Origin: Rhyzopertha dominica
Taxonomy: Eukaryota; Arthropoda; Insecta; Coleoptera; Bostrichidae
DNA length: 64,000 bases
NCBI GenBank assembly: GCA_025024175.1
Contig: QCXZ01000137.1
Coordinates: 67,146,680-67,210,679 of the forward strand
Direction of reading: 5' to 3'
In this document: positions 46,348 through 59,561 of the stretch, one piece after another
How positions within the stretch are numbered: the stretch's first letter is position 1
How the letters are laid out: every line of letters starts with the position of its first letter
Position numbers and translations under genes: made by a program
Notes under the pieces: generated by a model
Databases searched by the model: none
The model's input: only the letters and a program-made list of their open reading frames with translations
Told to the model about the DNA's origin: nothing

Positions 46348-49300
46348 AGAAATTAAGTTGCAATGTAAACATAACTTGAATAAACCGAGAAAAAACATAT
46401 ACACTTGTATTTTTTTAAGTGTAATTTCTTATTTTCAGCTTGAAAAAAAAGTGTGTGGTGTTTAATATTGACAACAGTAAGTATAACTTGAAAAATACGT
46501 GCTTGTAATATGCTATCCTAACTTTCAAAGACAGTCTCGCTTCCTTTCATTCAAAATGTATTGACTATACACCTAAAGTACTTGCATGACGTATATTCAA
46601 ACAGACCTCCTTAAAATATGTTTAGTGTTTCGCCTTTTTTTGACATATATTCATTTTTCTGTAAGCTTATAGTACTTGTAATATAAAGCATGGTGTTCAT
46701 ATTCAAACAGACTGCCCTGAAATATTGTGATTTGCCTTTTTTTAACATTAAATGCATTACGAATTGATAATTGTTGAAGGCATTTTTGGATCGTTCGGTC
46801 TTTGTATGATGCGTGTACAGGGACTGCATAACCCAGCCGATCGGTCCATCACTCAGGTATACGTATTTGAATGGTGCTTTTTTATAGATATAATTTTGAT
46901 ACAATGTATTTAAGTATAAAAACCTGATCTGAGACGATATAAGTTTAATTGACGACCCGTTTTTTGTTGAAATAGTTCGATGAGCATGTTTGCGGAAAAT
47001 GTTATTCTTGCAAGTGAATTAAAGCGAGTATTTGACGGCTAGTGCATTTTGAGTGTCGGTAACTACATAATGCGGTCGGTCGGTCGGTTACGCAGGTAGA
47101 CGCTTTTAAATTCGGAGGCAGGTAGAAAGTCACGTCTTAGGGTCGCCCGCCCTGTCATATCGCTCAGATTTAGGTGCACACAATTGCATTAGCACGCTGT
47201 TTTTATACATATAATTTGTTACATTTAACTAGAGCATTGCTATTTGGATACGTTTTGTGCTAAACTTATCGTTAAGATGGGTTTGGAATACGTCTTCGAA
47301 CACAAATTTCTGAGCCAATTCATACTAAAATTAATTAATAATTCGTAAAAAACTAAGTTGTTTTTGTTTTTCTAAGAATTGTGCGGATATTATTAGATGT
47401 CGTGGTGGAAATCAATGTATAATACTTATGTACATGTGTATTTAGAAGTTATCAATTCTGAATAAGCAAGTATAACTTAACTACCAGTATGTAAAGTTTA
47501 AACAATGAAAATTGAGTCTAATATAAAATCGAAGGCAGGTAGGAAGTCATCCGCTCTGTCGTATTGCTCTGATTCAGGTATACGCGATTGTGTTAGTATG
47601 ATGTTTTATACATGCAATTTGTCACATTTAAGTATAGCATTGCTAATTGGAGATGTTTTATGTTAAACTTATCGCTAAGGCGGGTTTGGAATACATCTTC
47701 GAACACAGATTTCCGAGTCCACCCATGCTAGATTAAATTTAATAATATCGTTTTTTCTAAGAATTGTGGGTATTATTTGAAAGCTTAAGGAGCATATGTG
47801 AAGCTTATGTAAATCAATGTGTGTAATACTCGAATGTTGGTATAAAGTTCTTTATATGCATGTGCAATTATGACCTTATCTACCAATACGTAAAGTACAA
47901 TAAATGAAAAATTGAGTTTAATTCCCAATCTGAAATTCTGAAATCATTAAGTGATTGCAAATATGTGATATTCTTGGCTTTTATTAGACAGAATGTTCGA
48001 ATAGGCAAATGTACTTAAATACTTGAAAAACAGTTTACCTTAAAGCGTTGTATCGAATTTTTAAATACTATAGGCGTGAAATCACGACAATTTAACCAAT
48101 AGTAAGAAAATAAAACTGAAGTATTTGAAGAACCTCATTAATGAGTTTTTTCTTTAAATAGTCGGGGTCAGCCATCTTATGCTGAATAGTGGACTGTCTC
48201 CCATATATGGATCACATAAGAGTTATGTTTGTGTTTGAAGCCGTTGGTACAGAATATCGAATAATCGATATCATATTATGTAGAGTTCAAAATAGCTTAT
48301 AATTATTACGAGTTCGGGTGTTTAAAGATACAAGAAGGTGACCTTGTCATCGCAAGAGTTCATCACAGCATTCCGCTGAGGATATTGGCGTTATTAAACA
48401 TTTAATCGAGAAGTATAATATGGATTCTTCTATCCGATAGCATATACCACATCCGGAGCTCAAAAGACTTATAATTTTTACGATTTGGGTGTTGAGGAGT
48501 TAAAAAAAAAATGCGAATCAATGCTCGATGTGTGGTATTCCATCTTTTTATTGTAAGATAATATGACGATATATAATTTAAAAAAAAACTGTTGAATAGG
48601 GAAAAAACAGAGACTATAGAACAATAACGTATGGTAGGTGAGTGATACATATTTTATTGCAATCAGGTAGAAGAATAACTTTGCTAAGGTTATCGAATAG
48701 CAGGCGGTCTCTCATAACTTAAAAGTATATGTCATATTTCCGTTGGTTAGGAATATTGTTCACGGTCGATATAACTTTGGCGTCTCAAAGATGGAAGCAT
48801 GTAAAATTGTAAAACAGGTAGAAGAATAACATGTTGGATGGTTTAATGGAGGGGTAGATGATATGATTTTGTTAGCATTACGAGGGTTCTCTATAGGTAT
48901 ATGTTATCTATTGTGTGATGAGGTTATGTTTTTACTGAATGGATAATATGCTCACAGAAAAGGTTCTGAGAATTGCACTTCTGTCTTTGATGACCATGAT
49001 AGAACACTAGGGAATAGTGCAAAATCCATCAGAGTGTCTGGTAAAGATAAAAGTTGATTTATAGCCGGTCTCCCATGACTTAGCATCTTTTTGCTGGTTA
49101 AAAAACATTGATCATGGCTTATTTAATGTGGAGGTCTCTCATAAATGTTATCTTTTGTTGTAAGCATTCAGAACAAGAACTTGTGTATTCTATGGGAGGT
49201 CTCCCATAAAAGGACAGATGTTATCTATTGTTGCAGGTATGTAGAAATGTGAGATGCGATTTAAAGAGGGTGCTCGTGCTCATAAAAAAAGGACATATAT

Positions 49301-51092
49301 CTTTTCTTGGTTTCAGGTAGAATCTAGACACATGATCTAACAAAGGTTGCCGATTAGGGTGTGAGGGGGGGGGGGGCGGGGGAGGGTAAGTAACTTGACA
49401 GGTGATTTGACGAGGGTTCTCTACGGATGGTCTCCCATAAAGAAGCAGATGGAATTCAGACACTTGTGATTTTTACGAATGCAGGCTGTAAAATAGAGGT
49501 TATTTAAACCAGATTCATTCGAATCTTGGCATTCTCCCGTTGGATTTGAACTGTGCGGTTGTGTATGATAGACTCCTTTGTTCAAGAAAGCAATAAGGGT
49601 ATGTAATTTCTCTTTCTTCAAGAATAAATTTTTCCATTTTGCAACTTTTCAGATCGGGCTAGTACCTACTTAGTAAAATACGAAATTTTTCCTCCCCATA
49701 TCAAATAAAATGAGAGCTTGTGATATAAGGCTACAATAATAAGAATTCTCATTATGTAAAATTTTAACTAGTGTGCTAATTTGATCAATATCTTAACAAA
49801 ATGCGGTAATAGATAGTTTTTTATTTAAAATAAAGTAGTTGCATGCGGTATAGCAGAAATGGGACAGCTTATATAAATAAAAACTATAGCACAAGATATT
49901 ACATCACTCCCAAGTGAAAATAGGAACTATATAGCGCACGAACAGTATAATGGGTGTCTCCCTCAAGTTAGGGTTCAAAAGGGTTGCTGCGGGTGGTCTG
50001 TTATGCTTTAGGGAGCAAGGAGGCAGATCTTGTATTTTCTTGAAGACAGGTAGAACCGTGACAGATGTTTTGACGTTGGGTTGCGGGCAGGTAGAAAATA
50101 CTTTGCACGTGTAGGGGTTTGCTTAAGATTATTTAAACCAGATTCGGAGTTTGGTGTTCTTCTGTTCGTTGGTGCTGCGCTTGTGTATTTGATGTATGAT
50201 GGACTTGGTGATTTAACGTCGGTCTCACATATGTTCTTTTGTTACAACCAATTTAACGCGGGTTCTCAATGTAAGGTCGAGGGCAGATGTTCTTTTGTTG
50301 CAGGCAATTTAACGCGGATTCTCAATGGGGGGTCTATCTAAAAGAGGCAGATGTTCTTTTGTTGCAAGCGAGGGTGCTCGATGGGGGGTCTTATTTTGTT
50401 GCAGGCTGTCATTGGGTGGTCTGTCCTTTGTTGAACTGGGGGCTCCATAATTACCCTATTAATTAATCAAAATCGCTATTAACTATTATTACCCTAATTA
50501 AAACCGCGAATCATCCTTATCAAAACCACGAATCACGCTAATTAAACCGCGGATCACCCTAATTATCATAATCAATCGATTAAAACCGCTAATTATGCTG
50601 ATCAATCACACTAATTAAAACCGCTGATCACTTTAATCAATCAATTAAAACCGAGAATCGCCCTAATTAAAACAGCAAATCATGATAATTTAATCCGATA
50701 ATTATCATAATTAATAAATTAAACTGTTAATTAACCTTATCAAAACTGCTAATCAAGCCGCTAATTACCCTAATCTAAACCGCGAATAACCATAATCAAA
50801 CTCTAATCAAACAGCTAATTACCATAATCAAATCCCTAATTACCCTAATCAAACTGCTAATTAAAATTAGAGAACAAAGGGGCAGGTGGTCTTTAGTTGC
50901 GGGAGATTTAATGTGGGTGGTCTGCCATGCATTAGGAAACAAAGGATCTTATCTTTCCTTGACAGGCGATTTAACGTAGGTACACTCACAAAGGAGCAGA
51001 TGTTCTTTTGTTACAACGGGTCTCCCATAAATTAGACAACAAAAGGTGATTTAATGAGGGTGCATTAGGGAACAAAGGACCTTACCTTTCCT
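45954..51092. repeat. Second copy of the 5.1-kb direct duplication
   Basis: Same orientation and content as 40718-45853. Away from its first few hundred bases it agrees with the left arm better than the first copy does, so it is probably the more accurate version of the right arm. Confidence 0.9.
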
Positions 51093-52666
51093 TGACAGGT
51101 GATTTATACCTATAAATTATGGGTTTTGTCGATGGGGTGGGGTTGTCCGATGTTATATATACAAACCAGCCTCGAAGCTTGGCATATATGAATTGATGTT
51201 GTACGGCTATAGTAAGAAATGTGTAAGTACACATCGCTAATTATAATTAAATCGCTAATTACCTCCATATCATTAATCATAAATTAATCAAAACCGCGAA
51301 TTAAAACCTTAATTATCGTTATTAATCAATTATAACCGCCTATAAGCTAAGTACCGTAATTAAACCTTTTATTACCCTCATTTAAACTGCTAATTGTCCT
51401 AATCAATCAATTAAACCGCGAATCACACTAATCAATCAATCAAAATCGCGAATTACGCTTATTAGAACCTAATCAATCAATTAAAAAACCGTCAATTACC
51501 CTAATCATACAGCCAATTACTCTAATCAAAACTCTAATTACCCTAATCAAACAGCCAATTACTTTAATCAAAACTCCAATTGCCCTAATTACAACGTCTA
51601 ATTATCCTAATCAATCAATTAATCCGCGAATTACCCTAATTAAACCGCTAATTACCCTAATTAAACAGCTAATTAACAGAATTAACCGCTAATTACCCCT
51701 AATTAATATGCTAATTACCCCAATTAAACTGCTAATTACTCCAATCAAACTACTTATTACCCCAATCAAGCCGCTAATTACCCGAATCAAACTGTTAATT
51801 ATCCTAATCAAACTGTTAATTATCCTAATCAAACTACTAATTACCCTTATCAAACTGCTAATTACCCCAATCAAGCCGCTAATTACCCTAATTAGCCCAT
51901 CAAAATCGCTAATTACCCTAATTAAACAGCTAATTAACCGAATTAACCGCTAATTACCCCTAATTAATATGCTAATAACCCCAATCAAACTGCTAATTAC
52001 TCCAATCAAACTACTAATCACCCCAATCAAACTACTAATCACCCCAATCAAGCCGCTAATTACCCGAATCAAACTGTTAATTATCCTAATCAAACTACTA
52101 ATTACCCTTATCAAACTGCTAATTACCCCAATCAAGCCGCTAATTACCCTAATTAGCCCATCAAAATCGCTAATTACCCTAATTAACTTAATTAAACGCT
52201 AATTACCCCTAATTAATATGCAAATATGCAAATTAGGGCTCAGAACGACCCCAAATTAAGCTGATAATTCATCTAATCAAACTATTAATTAACCTAATTA
52301 ATTAATCATAATCACTAATTACCCTAATCAAACTATTAATTACCCTAATTAATTAATCAGAATCACTAATTACTCCAATCAAAATGCTAATCACCCTAAT
52401 CAAACTATTAATTACCCTAATCAAACCGTTAATTACCCTAATCAAACTGTTAATTACCCCAATCAAACTGCTAATTACCCTTATCAAACTGCTAATTAGC
52501 CTAATTAGCTCATCAAAATCGCTAATTACCCATTGTCTTAATTAATTACCCATTGTTTTAATTAATTACCCATTGTCTTAATTAATTAATTACCCATTGT
52601 TTTAATTACCCTAATTAATATGCAAATATGCAAATTAGGGCTCAGAACGGCGCTTTTCCCCTACTG
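46515..52666 (-). repeat. Right terminal inverted repeat of the giant element (complete copy)
   Basis: From ATCCTAACTTTC at 46515 to the CTACTG end at 52666 (6152 bp), it is the reverse complement of the left arm. The TAATTAG minisatellite is at 51230-52640, with one fewer 261-bp unit than the left arm. The near identity of the arms implies recent insertion or ongoing gene conversion. Confidence 0.85.
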
Positions 52667-52670
52667 GCTG

Positions 52671-53961
52671 CTATATAATATACATAATCTTGGACTGGTT
52701 CCACTACATAAATTACTAAAAATCAAGAGGTTTTTTCCATAATTAATTATTTGCCGTCATAAGGTTAGTAGCAAATAAGAGTTGGTGATTACTTATGACT
52801 TACATTTAAAAAATAAATTAACTGGCGCTACTAATGTTTTTGTAACACAGGTTTTATTAATTGACATATTTTTCATGAAGGAGATACCAACGATGTTTAG
52901 TTGGAAAAAAATTTATATCAAGCTAAATACAGCGAAATTTTAACATTCGTCAAAAATGAGAATCTCACGAGAACGAAAATTGATGATACTGAAAATTAAA
53001 GAACATACTTGATTCGGACATATTGCCTAGCACCATTTGGACTCCAAATAAATTTTTAGGCGAACTTTTGTTTTCTTAGTAGTAAATTTCTTCAAGCGAC
53101 TTGTAACGAATAAAGTTTTGAAATGATTTTTGGTGATCTCATTTAGGGCTATTATCTACATTCATTTTGACTTTTTGAGTGCTTTGTTACGTCGATTCAT
53201 TAATTTATTACAAATACTGAGTAATTACCTACATGGGCTCTTTCTTTAACTTTTTTACGTCCGGGGAACAATGGATCACAATAGCTCGGGGTTGCTATTG
53301 CTACCCGGTCGCACTTGCATTTTCTAGTCATAAATCAGTTTTTATTTTCAAATACTGAAGCACATAAATAAAAGTACGTATAAAGATTTGAAATAAAAAT
53401 ACCTTTGTTTTAAAATATTTTTTTTAAAATCAGATGTTAAATACTTTTTGTTACCGTCCATACGGTAGGTTATAATATGATGTTCAGACCCGCTGCGCAT
53501 GTTTGTGTTTATAAATTAGCTTTGAAATAATTTTGACATTCTGTTAATAAATTTGTCATTACACTTTTCTAATTAAAAGTTACTTGTTCTTCAAATATCG
53601 GGGAATGTGTCTGCAGCCCTGATANTTACAATAGAGCGTCACAGGATCACAACCTCAGTGCTTTATTGTCNCTACTGGTCCTTCGAGAAGTTGAATATTT
53701 CTCCTGCAATACACCGTGTGGTGGAAGAATCTAATACTGTCTATCGACGAAGATCTGTCTGCCATACTTTTAAAATGTATTTATATACTAATTAAAATTT
53801 AGGTTTTTTTTTCAAATAAATACCTACTTATATTTCCAACCGAAATAGAGAATTTTGACTTTAGTTGTATATCTTGCCAACAATGTGGGGTGAGATAGAC
53901 GACGATTAGTCGCCAATAAAATGCAAATTAAGGATTCATCGGTTTTTCTTCGTCTTCAAAA
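52671..53961. other. Flank of the giant element, no gene seen
   Basis: AT-rich sequence with a few N bases. No reading frame, repeat or RNA gene could be supported. Confidence 0.4.
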
Positions 53962-55333
53962 CAGATGTTGCTATACAAAGTATGGAACCAGAAGGATATT
54001 TCAGGTTCTGTTCGACCGATTTTTCTGAAATTGTGCATTGGCCTATGGGTAATTAACATTTTAGCATTTTCTGGAATTTTCTCTTCGTTTCCCAGATATG
54101 GGAGCAAGTTGCATTTTTTTAAATAAAAAAAGGCACATCATTGAAAAGGTTGCTACGAGTGAGAAAAGTAGCTTTTAGATGTGCAAGACAATCCCAAGTG
54201 TTCCGTACAACAGCGTGCTCTCACTCACTCTATTAGCAGAAGATCTGTTCAGAAAATTTTGAAAAAAGAGAAGTTTTATTCATACAAAATTCACTTATTA
54301 CAAGAACTGAGCGAAGATGATTTCGATCGTAGGACATAATTTTGCGAAACTGCTATGAACATGATAGATGAAGATTTTAAATTGGATTAAGTTTTCTGAT
54401 GAAGCGACTTTTTGCCTTCATGGTAATGTGAATAGACATAATCCAGTCCACACACAACACCCTCAAAAAGTGAATGTCTGGTGTGGTATTATTGGGCCTT
54501 TTTCATCGATGGAAATTTGAATGCGGTCAAGTATTTACAGCTCTTGCTCGAACACATTATACCAGAACTTATTCGCCTGTTCCCATTTTGCAGTCAACGT
54601 TCGTGGATATTTGAATATTTCCAGAAAGATGGATTGGTAGGCGCGGAGCACGTTGCCCTGACCTAACGCCGCTTGATTTTTTCCTGCGGGGGTATCTGAA
54701 TAATAATATTTATGCTGGTCGGCCACATAATTCAGAAGATTTAAATGGACAAATCAGGGCAGAAATTCAGAACTTACCTCCAACTATGCTACAAAGAACA
54801 TTAGAAAACTTTTATTTAAGTCTTCATTACTGCCAGGAAGTAAATGGGGAACATTTTGTGCATTTTCTGTAACGTAAATCTGAAAAAATACAGCATTTTT
54901 CACGGAATCATGTTTTTTTACGTTTTGGGTACCCGATTCGGAATAAATTGATCAAAACTAGACGAAACTTATCACCAGTCAAGGAAAAATGATAATACCT
55001 GGCTTTTTGTCCATTTTAACCATAAAGAAAATTGTTTTCATTCTTTTCGTTCTTTGTCAGGCTCAATTATTGCTTTACACTTTTCTCAACTCAGAAGCAG
55101 TAAATTTTGGAAATCACGAAAAAATATCCTTTTCAATGATGGGCCCTTAGACTCCCCTTCTCATTAAAAAAAATGCAACTTGCGCCCATATCTCGGAAAC
55201 GAGAGCTGACACGGGGTAGAAAAAAATCCAGAAAATGCATTTTAATTACCCACAGGCCCATGCACAATATCAGAAAAATCGATCAAACAGAACCTGGAAT
55301 ATCCTGCTGGTTCCATACTTTGTAACGACCCTG
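53962..55333 (+). mobile_element. Decayed Tc1/mariner-superfamily transposon
   Basis: Inverted repeats of about 200 bp: the left end (53962) contains ACAAAGTATGGAACCAG, and the right end reverse-complements to CAGGGTCGTTACAAAGTATG, finishing at 55333 next to TA. Inside, broken frames give FSDEATFCLHGNVNRHNP (first catalytic Asp), VNVWCGI, YLQLLLEHIIPEL, QKDG, and in a shifted frame PDLTPLDFFLRGY (third acidic residue region). These are DDE motifs in family order. Multiple frameshifts and stops show the transposase is dead. Confidence 0.85.
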
Positions 55334-55807
55334 TACAAACGGATTTAGGGCGTAAGCACCAAGCGGTATAAATACAAATGCAAATATAAATTTGGTCTGT
55401 CTCAGTCCACACTGATGGCAAGATTTACAATTAAAGTGGAAATTCACTATTTCGGTTGGATGACTAATTATGGTTTTCTATTATAGATTAGTATATTAAA
55501 AAACTAGTTTCATTAAGCGCCATTTTGTCACATGCATCCAAGGTTTATAAAACGATCCGAAGGCGAGTTTTTGTAATGGACCAGTGCGACAAAGAGCCTT
55601 ATGAAATGTTTTTTTTACATTTTTTCTNCATTGCGTGATTTCCGTCTTCAACACAAGAAAATGCGAGAAATTTAATGCTTAAGTTGGCTATGTGTCAGTT
55701 TTGACAAGACCCATGACAGTTACGACGTTACGAGATGGAGTTTGTATGATGTTCCTTCGGAGTCTTTTAGTGATACCAACACTGGAAAATAATTTCAAAA
55801 TGACTCT

Positions 55808-55836
55808 ATTACGAAACGCAAATTGCGTTTCGTAAT
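55808..55836. repeat. Perfect 29-base palindrome
   Basis: ATTACGAAACGCAA, a single A, then its exact reverse complement. It lies between the mariner element and the Crypton relic and may be the junction of two transposon ends. Confidence 0.8.
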
Positions 55837-56191
55837 GGCTTCATTGTATAACGCAAAATAGAAAAATAGTTATTGATGATATACCTAAGTGTGAAAAACG
55901 CAAATTTAAGGCATTTCATTCATTGCATTCTTACAAGTGCCTTTAAGAGCATTTTCACACGAATACCATACAAGATTTTTTCTTCATGGATGTGATTTTT
56001 TTAATATTATAAAAATTTTGACATTTTCATACAATTTGAAAAAGTCGGCAACAAATAAATTTAAAGCGCAACATCAAACTACCTAGAAAATAATGTTAGT
56101 AAGTAATCTTTTCAAACAACGCCAAAACGCCATCAATTTTGTGAATTTCATATTTGATATTTAAAAGTTTGCACTTTGTTCTACTTGCAAT

Positions 56192-57190
56192 ATGAGTGGT
56201 AGTGAAAATCCACCCTAGGAAGTGACAGTGTGGCATCCGATGTCGAGGAATCGGCGAATTTGGCAATCGATGCATTGTTACTAGTGAAGTCCAGAGTCCA
56301 ATACGAGGCAGCGAGCATGCGACTTCAAAAATGGTGTTATGAAAAGAACGTAAAGAACCCCAGCCAGATCTGTTAGCATATTTTCCACAAAAATCCAAAG
56401 TCCAAAAACCATCCTCGCTTTAGAGCTACTACTCAATGCTGAGAACAATGTTATCGAAGAATAAGAACGTTGATAGTAGCAGGTTTAATAATGTCATTGC
56501 TTTTTTGAAAAGAAAGTCCGACGGTTATAAAGCGAAATCACCTAAAGTGTTAAGCAAAGAAGATATTGCCAATTTTTTAACAACAGCAGATGATGAAAAT
56601 TACTTGATGATGAAGGTATGTCCATAATGCAAAAAATAGTTGGTTTATTTATAAGCTGATGTACTTTTAAGGTAACGCTAATATTGGTATCGCAGGGGGA
56701 TGTAGGCAAGATAAGCAAAACCTTATGTTAGTAGAAGATGTTAGAGATAATTGCGATGTTTATCATATTGTTATACCCTTGACGAAAACAAAATGTTCTC
56801 GAGAATTTTGGATCACTTGTGGAAACATTGAAGGATTGAACATGGTGGAAATTATAGGGAAATATGTTTGTCTACGCTCGCATGAAACCGACATCGAAGA
56901 TTTTTTCTTGCATACAGAAAAGGGCAATGTATTAGAGTATTAGACAATCCGTAAGGATCAATACATTTGGAACTATCCCAAAAAATATTGCTAGTTTCCT
57001 TAAATTGCCTGGCCTGGAGAGGTACACTGTACATTGTTTTAGAAAATCTTAGGCCACAATATTAGTGGCCGAAGGCTACGTGGACAATTCTTTCGAAAAC
57101 AAAAGGAAAACTGCTGTGAAAATACTGGGCGATCAAATAAGTGTGGGGGGGCTGCCATTACCAGCAGATAGAGACGATTCCGACAAGTAG
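56192..57190 (+). pseudogene. Crypton-type tyrosine recombinase, decayed
   Basis: Successive frames rebuild the order of the insect Crypton-like recombinase family: an N-terminal core-binding part (residue blocks AASMRLQKWCYEKNVKNP, LAYFPQKSKVQKPSSL, YSMLRTMLSKNKNVDSSRF), then RKSDGYKAKSPKVLSKEDI, a GG-C-R box near 56695, IPLTKTK, and in a shifted frame ASFLKLPGLERYTVHCFRKS with the H-x2-R catalytic pair, ending in TAG at 57188. At least three frameshifts and stops, including the TAG at about 56374, rule out function. Cryptons integrate by tyrosine recombination and lack terminal repeats, consistent with none being seen here. Confidence 0.75.
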
Positions 57191-59149
57191 TTGGTGGCGA
57201 AACTATACAAGTCGACAACGCAATTTCCTCATATCAAATGTCTTCAGGCTTAAGTATGGTCAATTGTACTTTAAAAAATTGTGTTGCAAATATGTATAAA
57301 TAAGGTTCTAATAATAAATAAAAATTTTGATTTTAACGTTAATCTGTCAAATTACTTTTCGCACTAGTGCGAAAAATAAAGTTGTTGTCGCACTGCATGC
57401 GTTAAAGTGGCACTTTTCAAACTAAATGATATTTCTTCCGTCGGAAACCTAAGAAGCTATTAATAAAGCCATTTTCCAGTTGTTGCCTAGTGAGTCAAAG
57501 CAACATTATTGCTAGTTTTCGTACAATCGTTTCATCAGATAGTATGGATTCTAAAAAATGTTAGTGGCAAGTTTAGTGAAAAAGTGCTTTAAAGGAAAGC
57601 TCAAAATATGGGAAATGTCAACGCTTTAGTAAAACTATTCGATGCTGAATGCAATGATAAACATAAAGGATCAGGCCATAAGCAAATATTACGAGCTTTC
57701 TAGAGTATTTTTTTGGTGTATGTAGAGCTCGTCGTCCCACAGAACTGAGCCTCGTAACTTTCTGTGCATATACCAGACATAAATGCTATAACATAGAACA
57801 AGCTTTCATTATTACTACTATTATAAAAAGTACATGGCCCTTCGTCCATTCATTCCTCATTCAAGGATTTTCATAAAGGTAAGGTGGCTGCCAATATTGA
57901 TGAATTTCTAATTTTTCCTGATTTTTACCTTTATTTGCTTGACATTGCTTCCGACAATACCGGCTATTTTGTTGGCAGATTTCGGTGCTAATCTTACTAT
58001 AATCAAGAGCGTATTTATTTGCAAACATTAAAAAAACGATGATAAAAAGGGATTTTAAATAATTCGCATATTATTATTATTTGCAAGCACTCTATCAAGA
58101 GTTTGAGCCCTATTGAGTGTGAAACGCCTTCTTGGACGAAAAAATGCGTCACTTATTGGCAATGAATTTTATAGATTTATGAAAGATGGAAAAAATTTTT
58201 GATCAATCATTCCTTTAAAAATTATTGAGAAACGTCTAAAGTTCCCCGTTATGCTACAGACAATAATTATTGTTTTACGGAAACTTGAGGAGCTAAAAAA
58301 AAAACAACATGCAAAACTTATGTTTCTTGACAAAACTATGGCTTTTCTTAAAGAAGAAAATAAGTGCACTGTGCATTCTTGTAAATAATCAAATAATGGC
58401 GATGGATCATTTTATATGGGAAAGGGTTTTGTGAAAAATAAAAATCAAGATGCATATTAAACTTTTGTATTCCAAATACAAATTGGATAATTATCACAAC
58501 ATTCACATCCCGCTATTCAAAAATGGATCGTAACTTATGACCAGTGTTTGGGAAACCGATAGTTATTTTTGTGAGCTAATAAGTTTTATATATTCCGAAC
58601 TTCGGTATAGAAAAAATGCCTAATGAAGACGCTGAATCTAGGTGGCAAACTGCAAATCGACTACATAAACAAGTGAATTATACGACATCCGTAATCACTT
58701 ATTATAGCTGCACCTGTACTGCCTTACCACTGTGAACATTTTATGACTGAAATATCAGATGAAACAAATTTGGTGACCATGCAGTGAAAAAAATTTTAAC
58801 AATTACGCTCGACATTTAGGAGTAAACAAATGTTTTATTTGACCTCAACTACAGTTAAAATNAATTTATAATTCATGTAGCGGCCGACATATGACATGAN
58901 ATTCGATGGTGAATAAAATAAGTATTTTTATTATTTATTAATTTCTACTCCTNTAAAGATATTAANAAAGCAAATAGTGTNATATTGCTTGTTAATGTGA
59001 AATGCCATTTTGGTTAGAGAATTCTTGGTTTCTGGACTGAGATCCCTTCTTTTAGTTGATCAAGTTGAAAGTGTCTTTTTCTAACTAATGATGTAGAAGA
59101 CATCTGTGTTACGAATATATCAATTGAATACTCGTCCATCCGAAATGTT
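57191..59149. other. No supportable gene; probable decayed repeats
   Basis: There is a palindrome TTCGCACTAGTGCGAA at 57358-57373, and scattered broken frames that I cannot assign. N bases are scattered at about 58860-58980. Confidence 0.35.
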
Positions 59150-59371
59150 GGATTTAAAATATATCTCATACTATTTCGTTTGGGTGGTAAATATGAGTAA
59201 GAACTGTATAAATTGCACCGTCTAAAAATATTTATTGTATATACTTTGAATATTTTTTATCTTTTACCGGTCAGATTTTTTCTTACGGGTCCATCATCAG
59301 CTGTTGCTTGTTACGTTACTACATACAACATGGATGCGACTTCATAACTAATAATCTAATGGATTAAATTT
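59150..59371. repeat. 220-bp direct repeat, copy 1 (Penelope-associated)
   Basis: Matches 61085-61310: shared blocks ATATATCTCATACTATTTCG, TTTACCGGTCAGATTTTTT, ACGGGTCCATCATCAGCTG and AATCTAATGGATTAAATTTC. On the minus strand it has CTGATGA followed by TGGACCCGTAA, like the start of a hammerhead motif but without a convincing second half. The sequence between the copies holds THAP copy 2. Confidence 0.85.
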
Positions 59372-59561
59372 CGCCACCGCGATAGGTGTTGTAAATGCTG
59401 TAAATGTAGCAGTTCATGTATCAATTTTTGTATTTTTGATAAGTTACCTGGGATTGTGACTGTCAGATAGAAAAAAAGTAGTAGAAAAATAAAAGTTGTG
59501 TCAATTGCTAAAAGTGAACTTTGTGTCGTTATTTTGGGGCATAAGAGCTGTTTTGCTGGGC

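Larger units (their letters stand above)
32961..52666. mobile_element. Giant element with ~6 kb terminal inverted repeats carrying a RING-finger gene
   Basis: The left end begins CAGTAGGGGAAAAGCG at 32961; the right end is its reverse complement, ending at 52666. Beyond the ends the homology stops at once. The flanks share GCTG (32957-32960 and 52667-52670), a possible 4-bp target duplication. Left arm 32961-39382 and right arm 46515-52666 are near-identical inverted copies, and the 1.9-kb spacer holds one intact gene. The assembled 19.7 kb includes a probable 5.1-kb assembly duplication and 100 N; the corrected size is about 14.5 kb. No transposase, integrase or polymerase was found, so superfamily assignment is open. 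Foldback-type non-autonomous DNA transposon is the closest description. Confidence 0.85.

Noticed and set aside
32961..52666. Polinton/Maverick or viral integration as explanation of the giant element
   Set aside because: No polymerase, integrase, ATPase, protease or capsid frame is present, and the ends do not fit the 6-bp duplication and AG ends of Polintons.
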